A DNA stretch of 64,000 bases from Mordavella massiliensis (GTDB lineage Bacteria; Bacillota; Clostridia; Lachnospirales; Lachnospiraceae). The DNA lies in NCBI RefSeq assembly GCF_016901695.1, contig NZ_JACJKS010000006.1, positions 1-64,000 on the forward strand, given 5' to 3'. A program made the position numbers and the translations under genes. Shown here piece by piece: positions 59,139-64,000 of this stretch (the first letter of the stretch is position 1; every line of letters begins with the position of its first letter). The notes beneath the pieces are model-generated. The model had not been told where the DNA came from and did not search any database. It was given only the letters and a program-made list of their open reading frames with translations.

Positions 59139-59783
59139 TTACTTCTCCTTCTTTGCCAGTTTCGCTTCCCTGGCGCGGTACATGGCCTCCAGTGCGTCCA
59201 CGATCCCGTCCACGCCCATCAGGCTGGCGTTGAAGAGGATCTGATGGGATTCAATGCTGCCCCACTCTCTTCCCGTGTGGGTCTCGTAGTACAGTTTTCT
59301 CTCCCGGTCCGTCCGCCGGATCTTGTCCCAGGCCTCTTTTTCGCTGAGCTTGTAGATCCTGGAGATGCGCCGGATCCGGTCGTCTTTGAAGGCGTGCACG
59401 AACACATGGATGCAGTTGCTGTAATCCCCGAGGATATAGTCGGCGCACCTGCCGACGATCACGCAGGAGCTGCGCTGAGCCAGCTTCTTCACCAGTTCTG
59501 TCTGCGCCCGGTACATCTGGTCGCTCAGGGGCTCCGCGGCGTCCCGGCTCATGAACGCGGTGTAATCGCCAAGGCTCATCACGTAAGCGGACAGGAAGCG
59601 CCCCAGCACCGTCTCGTTGATATTCTCCGCAGCCTCGTTTGTAATGCCGATCTCCTGGGCTGCCATATGGATCAGATTCTTGTCGTAGAGAGGAATGTCA
59701 AGACGTTCCGCCAGCTTGTTGCCGATCTCGTGGCCTCCGCTTCCGAACTGACGCCCGATGGTTATGATTGTATGCTCTGTCAT
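59139..59783 (-). CDS. Cytidylate-kinase-like family protein
   Basis: 214 residues. The P-loop-like start ITIGRQFGSGGHEIGNKLAE, then CVIVGRCADYIL and RIRRISRIYKLSEKEAWDKI, is the cytidylate-kinase-like group of Firmicutes. The loop is GRQFGSGGHE rather than GxxGxGKS/T, so NMP kinase activity is unsure. It is the first gene of the run with the CoA transferase and AIM24-like genes. Promoter at 59839-59867. Confidence 0.86.
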   Translation of the reverse strand: MTEHTIITIGRQFGSGGHEIGNKLAERLDIPLYDKNLIHMAAQEIGITNEAAENINETVLGRFLSAYVMSLGDYTAFMSRDAAEPLSDQMYRAQTELVKKLAQRSSCVIVGRCADYILGDYSNCIHVFVHAFKDDRIRRISRIYKLSEKEAWDKIRRTDRERKLYYETHTGREWGSIESHQILFNASLMGVDGIVDALEAMYRAREAKLAKKEK

Positions 59784-59838
59784 ATGGATCCGCTCCTTTC
59801 CCTATCCCCTCCGAAGAGGGAGTTTTTCTTCTGCCTTT

Positions 59839-59867
59839 ATTATACTTCACCCCGCATGGATAAGCAA
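59839..59867 (-). promoter_or_regulatory. Promoter of the kinase-like/CoA-transferase/AIM24 run
   Basis: TTGCTT, 17-bp spacer, TATAAT on the minus strand, about 55 bp before the ATG at 59783. Its minus35 abuts the palindrome at 59868-59884. Confidence 0.75.
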
Positions 59868-59884
59868 AAGATTTCGCAAATCTT
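59868..59884. promoter_or_regulatory. 17-bp palindrome between divergent promoters
   Basis: AAGATTT, CGC, AAATCTT: perfect 7-bp arms around 3 bp. It lies exactly between the minus35 boxes of the two divergent promoters and contains TTTCGCAA, the same octamer as the arms at 46174-46202. Confidence 0.55.
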
Positions 59885-59886
59885 CC

Positions 59887-59916
59887 TTGCGCGGAGCATG
59901 ATTTCCAACTTATAAT
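59887..59916 (+). promoter_or_regulatory. Promoter of the lrgA/lrgB-type operon
   Basis: TTGCGC, 18-bp spacer, TATAAT, about 35 bp before the ATG at 59952. Confidence 0.7.
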
Positions 59917-59951
59917 GGAGGAAGCCTATACGAAAGAAAGGATCTTGTTCT

Positions 59952-60311
59952 ATGAAAATCATCAAACAGGTGGGGATCATCTTCCTGCTGTGCTGGGTCA
60001 GCCTGGTCATTGAAGCGCTCCTGCCCTTCTCTTTCCCGGCCAGCGTCATCGGGATGATCCTCCTTTTTCTCTGCCTGCTCACCGGCGTGCTGAAGATCGG
60101 CCACATCCAGGAGAAATCCGATTTCCTGCTCTCCAACATGGCCTTCTTCTTCGTGCCGGCCGGTGTCAGCATCATGAATTACCTGGATCTGCTGGCGGAC
60201 AGCGTTGTGCCGCTCCTCCTGATCTGCGTGGTCTCCACGGTCATCACCTTTGCCGTCACCGCCTGGAGCGTGCGGCTGACCGCGGCGGCAATGAGGAGGT
60301 GGAAAAGATAG
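59952..60311 (+). CDS. CidA/LrgA-family holin-like membrane protein
   Basis: 119 residues, four membrane helices. SFPASVIGMILLFLCLLTGV and FLLSNMAFFFVPAGVSIMNY are the family signatures. With LrgB-type proteins it controls cell lysis and murein hydrolase or, in some species, pyruvate and glycolate-like transport. AAAGGATC precedes the ATG. The stop overlaps the start of the lrgB-type gene. Confidence 0.92.
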   Translation: MKIIKQVGIIFLLCWVSLVIEALLPFSFPASVIGMILLFLCLLTGVLKIGHIQEKSDFLLSNMAFFFVPAGVSIMNYLDLLADSVVPLLLICVVSTVITFAVTAWSVRLTAAAMRRWKR

Positions 60312-60991
60312 TGAGCGATGTATTTTCTTCCCCGTTTTTCGGCATTTCCCTGAGCATACTGGCCTTCTGGGCCGGGGAGAAGGTGCAGAAGAGATTCCGT
60401 CTGACGGTGCTCAACCCCCTGCTGATCGCCATCGTGCTCGTCACAGGGATCCTGCTCCTCTTCGACATCCCCTATGAGGCGTACAATGAGGGCGGACAGA
60501 TCATCAATATGTTCCTGGCGCCTGCCACCGCCTGCCTGGCCGTGTCCATCTACACGAGGATCCGGCTTCTTAAGGAGAACTGGCTCCCCATCCTGGTGGG
60601 CTGCACCTGCGGCTCCCTCGCCTCCATGGGCAGCATCTTTTTCATGTGCCGCCTCTTCGGGCTGGATGAGAAAGTGAGCCTCTCCCTCCTCTCCAAGTCG
60701 GTGACAACGCCCATCGCGGTGAGCATTACAGAGCGGCTGGACGGCGTGGTGCCCGTCACGGTGGTGGCGGTGATCATCACCGGAACCCTGGGCAGCATCC
60801 TGGCTCCGGCCTTCATCCGCCTCTTCCGGGTGAGGGATCCGCTGGAAGCCGGCCTGGCCATCGGCGCCTGCAGCCACGCTGTCGGGACCTCCAAAGCCAT
60901 TGAGATTGGCGAGACAGAGGGGGCCATGAGCGGCCTGGCCATCGGGATCTGCGGCATCGTGACCGTCCTGTTCTCCCTTTTTATCTCGTAG
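60311..60991 (+). CDS. CidB/LrgB-family membrane protein
   Basis: 226 residues, about seven helices. SLLSKSVTTPIAVSITERLD and GLAIGACSHAVGTSKAIEIG are the family signatures. I choose the GTG at 60311, which overlaps the lrgA-type stop (TAGTG) and has AGGAGG about 11 nt upstream. A GTG at 60299 is possible, but the ribosome site would touch it. Partner of the preceding gene. Confidence 0.92.
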   Translation: MSDVFSSPFFGISLSILAFWAGEKVQKRFRLTVLNPLLIAIVLVTGILLLFDIPYEAYNEGGQIINMFLAPATACLAVSIYTRIRLLKENWLPILVGCTCGSLASMGSIFFMCRLFGLDEKVSLSLLSKSVTTPIAVSITERLDGVVPVTVVAVIITGTLGSILAPAFIRLFRVRDPLEAGLAIGACSHAVGTSKAIEIGETEGAMSGLAIGICGIVTVLFSLFIS

Positions 60992-61002
60992 CGTGCACGA
61001 TC

Positions 61003-61046
61003 AAAAAGCAGCGCGGCCCAAAAGAGAGGGCTGCGCTGCTTTTTTC
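61003..61046 (+). terminator. Intrinsic terminator of the lrgA/lrgB-type operon
   Basis: Stem AAAAAGCAGCGC (61003-61014) with its complement near 61031-61042 and a T-run. Confidence 0.85.
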
Positions 61047-61155
61047 AGAAATGACATCTGCAGATGCAGGCAGAGATGGTGTCGACATATACGATATTAA
61101 CATAAGGATTTATGTTTTTCAATCCCGCTTCGCAAAATGCGACATAATGTGCTGA

Positions 61156-62997
61156 TTAGGCACTTTTCTCAAACTGGGAGTTGTAAAGCTCCGCATAGAA
61201 GCCGTTCCGGGCCAGGAGTTCTTCGTGCCGGCCCTGCTCGATGATATCCCCGTCTTTCATGACAAGGATCAGATCCGCGTCCCGGATCGTGGACAGGCGG
61301 TGCGCGATGATAAAGCTGGTCCGCCCCCGCATCAGGTTGTCCATGGCCTTCTGGATGCGGACCTCCGTCCGGGTGTCCACCGAACTTGTGGCCTCGTCCA
61401 GTATGAGGATCTTCGGATCCGCCAGGATTGCCCTGGCGATGGTCAGGAGCTGCTTCTGGCCCTGGGACACATTGCTGGCCTCCTCGTTGAGCACCATATC
61501 GTAGCCGCCGGGCAGCGTCTGCACAAACCGGTGCACATAGGCGGCCTTCGCCGCTTCCACCACCTCCTCGTGGGTGGCGTCCAGCCTGCCGTAGCGGATG
61601 TTTTCCTCGATGGTGCCGTTAAAGAGCCAGGTGTCCTGCAGCACCATGCCGAACAGCCCGCGCAGGTCGTGGCGGTCGAACTCCCGCAGGTCGTGGCCGC
61701 CGACGCGGATGGAGCCGCTGTTCACGTCATAGAAACGCATGAGCAGTTTGACCATGGTCGTCTTGCCGGCGCCGGTGGGGCCGACAATGGCGATCTTCTG
61801 GCCTGGCTCCACCTGCGCGCAGAAGTCGTGGATGATGATGTGGTCCGGGTTGTAGCCGAAGTGCACATGGTCGAATTCCACCCGGCTCTCCAGGCCGTCT
61901 GTGGACGCCGGACAGTCGGCTGTCTTCTCCTCCTCTTCCTCCTCCAGGAAGGCAAAGACCCTCTCGGAGGCCGCTGCCGTGGACTGGAGCATGTTTGCCA
62001 CCTGGGCCACCTGCTGGATCGGCTGGGTGAACTGGCGCACATACTGGATAAAGGACTGGATGTCGCCCACCTCGATGGCGTTCTTTATGACAAGCCAGCC
62101 GCCCAGGATGGAGACCGCCACATAGCCGAGGTTTCCCACAAACTGCATGATGGGCATCATCATGCCGGAGAAGAACTGGGACTTCCAGGCGGACTGGTAC
62201 AGGATCTGATTCGTCCCGTCAAAGGTCCGGATGATGTCCTCCTCTTTGTTGAAGGCCCGGACAATGTTGTGGCCGCCGTACACTTCCTCCACCTGGCCGT
62301 TTATATGGCCCAGATATTCCTGCTGGCTCTTGAAGTACCGCTGGGAATGCCTGACGATCACAGAGATCAGCCCCATGGACAGAGGCAGGATCAGAAGCGC
62401 GATGACCGTCATCAGGGGACTGATGCTGAGCATCATCACAAGCACGCCCAGGATGGTCGTCACGGAGGTGATCACCTGGGTGGCGCTCTGGTTCAGGCTC
62501 TGCCCCAGCGTGTCCACGTCGTTGGTGATGCGGGAGAGGATCTCGCCGTGAGTCATGCGGTCAAAATACTGCATGGGCAGGCGGTCGATCTTCTCTGAGA
62601 TCTCCCTGCGCAGCCGGTAGGTCATCTTCTGGGAGATGCCGGTCATGATGTAGCCCTGCACGAAGGAGAGGGCCGCGCTTACCAGATAGAGGGCCAGCAC
62701 GCAAAGGAGGATCCTGCCCACCTTGCCAAAGTCAATGCCGTCCCCGCCGGAGACGCGGCTCACCAGGCCGTTGAAGATCTCCGTGGTGGCGTTTCCCAGG
62801 ATCTTGGGGCCGATGATGTTGAAGGCCGTTCCTCCCACTGCAAAGAGCATGACAAAGAGGATGGCGATCCTGTACCTCCCCAGGTATGCCAGGAGTTTTT
62901 TCATGGTCCCTCTGAAATCTTTCGCCTTCTCGCCGGGCATCATGTGCCGGCCGCCGCCCATGTGGCCGCGGCCTCTCATCTGTCTTTTTTCCGCCAT
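61156..62997 (-). CDS. ABC exporter half-transporter (multidrug/lipid type), second subunit
   Basis: 613 residues. The N-terminus is a basic Gly/Met/His-rich tail (about 1-25), then six membrane helices of type I exporter (ILFVMLFAVGGTAFNIIGPK onward). The ATPase domain has Walker A GPTGAGKT, signature NVSQGQKQLL, Walker B ILILDEATSSVDT and H-loop IAHRLST. The signature SQGQ departs from LSGGQ but is typical of one chain of heterodimeric exporters (BmrC/D- or TM287/288-like). It overlaps or abuts the gene at 62999, its partner. Confidence 0.92.
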   Translation of the reverse strand: MAEKRQMRGRGHMGGGRHMMPGEKAKDFRGTMKKLLAYLGRYRIAILFVMLFAVGGTAFNIIGPKILGNATTEIFNGLVSRVSGGDGIDFGKVGRILLCVLALYLVSAALSFVQGYIMTGISQKMTYRLRREISEKIDRLPMQYFDRMTHGEILSRITNDVDTLGQSLNQSATQVITSVTTILGVLVMMLSISPLMTVIALLILPLSMGLISVIVRHSQRYFKSQQEYLGHINGQVEEVYGGHNIVRAFNKEEDIIRTFDGTNQILYQSAWKSQFFSGMMMPIMQFVGNLGYVAVSILGGWLVIKNAIEVGDIQSFIQYVRQFTQPIQQVAQVANMLQSTAAASERVFAFLEEEEEEKTADCPASTDGLESRVEFDHVHFGYNPDHIIIHDFCAQVEPGQKIAIVGPTGAGKTTMVKLLMRFYDVNSGSIRVGGHDLREFDRHDLRGLFGMVLQDTWLFNGTIEENIRYGRLDATHEEVVEAAKAAYVHRFVQTLPGGYDMVLNEEASNVSQGQKQLLTIARAILADPKILILDEATSSVDTRTEVRIQKAMDNLMRGRTSFIIAHRLSTIRDADLILVMKDGDIIEQGRHEELLARNGFYAELYNSQFEKSA

Positions 62998-62998
62998 G

Positions 62999-64000
62999 TT
63001 AAACCGCCTCCTTCATGTCGCGCGCCAGCTCCTCTTCGGAGAGCTGGGATGCCGCGATCTGGTAGTATGCCTCACACTGTTTCAGGAGTTCCCTGTGGGT
63101 GCCCATGCCGGCGATCCTGCCGTCGTCCAGGACAAGGATCTGGTCCGCGTGGAGGATCGTGCTGATCCGCTGGGCCACGATGATGACCGCCGCATCCTTT
63201 GTCTTCCTGGCAAGCGCGCTGCGCACGGCCGCGTCTGTCTTGTAGTCCAGCGCGGAAAAGCTGTCGTCGAAGATGAATACCTTCGGGCGTTTTGCGATGG
63301 CCCTGGCGATGGACAGCCTCTGCTTCTGCCCGCCGGAGACGTTGGCGCCGCCCTGGGAGATGGGGCTTTCATATTTCTTTTTCTTATGTTCTATAAATTC
63401 TGTGGCCTGGGCGATCTGCGCCGCCTCCTCCATCTCCTCCTTCGATGCTCCCGGGTTGCCGTACAGAATGTTGGAGGCAATGTCGCCGGAGAAGAGGATC
63501 CCCTTCTGGGGCACATAGCCAAGCTGCGCCCGCAGGTCGTGCTGGGTGAGGCTGCGGATGTCGCGGCCGTCCAGGGTGATGGCGCCCTCCGTCACGTCGT
63601 AGAATCTGGGGATCAGGTTTACAAGCGTGGATTTGCCGCTGCCCGTGCTGCCGATGATGGCTGTCGTCTGCCCCGGCTTCGCCGTGAAGCTCAGGTCGTG
63701 GAGCACATCTTCTTCTGCGCCCGGGTAGCGGAATGACACATGGTCAAAGCAGATCTCGCCGCGGCAGTCCTGCAGCTTTTCCGGCTTTTCCGGATCGCGG
63801 ATGGACGCCTCACAGCGCAGGATCTCATCCACACGCTCCGCGGAGACAGCGGCCCGGGGCAGCATGACAGAGATCATGCAGATCATGAGGAAGGACATGA
63901 TGATCTGCATCGTATACTGGATGAACGCCATCATGTCGCCCACCTGCATGGCGCCCTCGTTCACGCTGTGGGCGCCGGTCCACACGATGAGCACGGAGAT
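62999..64000 (-). CDS. ABC exporter half-transporter, first subunit (5' end outside the window)
   Basis: The final 333 codons of a gene that continues beyond the right edge. The visible part has the last membrane helices, Walker A GSTGSGKS, signature NVSGGQKQRL, Walker B VFIFDDSFSALDY and switch VAQRIST. The Asp in place of Glu after Walker B (FDDS rather than DEAT) marks the degenerate catalytic site usual in one chain of a heterodimer, so it pairs with the gene at 61156. It ends 1 bp before its partner starts. Confidence 0.92.
   Translation of the reverse strand: MSVLIVWTGAHSVNEGAMQVGDMMAFIQYTMQIIMSFLMICMISVMLPRAAVSAERVDEILRCEASIRDPEKPEKLQDCRGEICFDHVSFRYPGAEEDVLHDLSFTAKPGQTTAIIGSTGSGKSTLVNLIPRFYDVTEGAITLDGRDIRSLTQHDLRAQLGYVPQKGILFSGDIASNILYGNPGASKEEMEEAAQIAQATEFIEHKKKKYESPISQGGANVSGGQKQRLSIARAIAKRPKVFIFDDSFSALDYKTDAAVRSALARKTKDAAVIIVAQRISTILHADQILVLDDGRIAGMGTHRELLKQCEAYYQIAASQLSEEELARDMKEAV

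Noticed and set aside
62999-64000. Damaged ABC ATPase because of Asp instead of Glu after Walker B
   Set aside because: Heterodimeric exporters commonly have one degenerate site; the partner gene at 61156 carries the intact Glu.

Overview
The window looks like chromosome of a high-GC, spore-forming-type anaerobic Firmicute, most likely a gut Lachnospiraceae. Reasons: Clostridia-type gene content (FeoB with its Cys-rich partner, DUF1836 protein, YerC/YecD repressor, CmpB-like membrane protein, FliB-like protein, an acyl-CoA/arylpyruvate ferredoxin oxidoreductase cluster), strong AGGAGG ribosome binding sites, and sigma-A promoters with 17-bp spacers. No rRNA, tRNA, CRISPR array, integrase or insertion sequence was seen. 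Family names come from reading the proteins by eye; no database search was run.

Layout. 1-3 kb: the end of an RlmD-type rRNA methyltransferase gene, a small acidic-tailed membrane protein, and PcrA helicase. 3-6.2 kb: Feo iron uptake system 1 (feoA, feoB, Cys-rich partner), divergent from a DtxR/MntR-type regulator. 6.3-14.5 kb: a giant MacB-like ABC protein with tandem repeats in its extracellular part, an HAD hydrolase, an AEC transporter, a NYN/LOTUS putative RNase, DUF1836, YerC and a PHP phosphatase. 14.6-23.4 kb is the most accessory-like part: several proteins of unknown function, an orphan NMT1-type lipoprotein, and a 1549-residue DUF4062-STAND NTPase with visibly lower GC than its neighbours. 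23.5-28.7 kb: FliB-like, ptsI, cysK and a PurF homologue that lacks the catalytic cysteine, as one minus-strand run. 28.9 kb: cold-shock protein.

29.3-40 kb holds a long minus-strand run: gcvT-gcvH-gcvPA-gcvPB-lplA-lpdA-fchA-folD followed by a DUF1538 membrane protein and a double P-II-like protein. The first eight genes form a self-contained glycine-to-formyl-tetrahydrofolate module with its own lipoylation enzyme. The last two suggest a regulated transport function tied to glycine breakdown. The run starts from a near-consensus promoter with a leader that contains an intrinsic terminator but no glycine aptamer that I can recognise. 40.2-46.2 kb: two aryl-CoA ligases, two ACT-domain proteins and indolepyruvate ferredoxin oxidoreductase (iorAB), an arylpyruvate-to-arylacetate route, preceded by a large palindromic operator candidate.

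46.2-64 kb: PNPOx-like protein, DnaJ-domain protein, CmpB-like membrane protein, Feo system 2 (FeoB with a His-rich linker and a Fur-box-like site), aldehyde and iron alcohol dehydrogenases, PHP protein, small membrane proteins, a 730-bp AT-rich stretch with a strong promoter but no convincing gene, a DUF6465-like Lys/Ala-rich protein, AIM24-like protein, CoA transferase, cytidylate-kinase-like protein, a LrgA/LrgB pair, and a two-gene ABC exporter cut by the window end. The best candidate for an undescribed system is the DUF4062-STAND protein. The glycine/DUF1538/P-II operon with its unexplained leader comes next.
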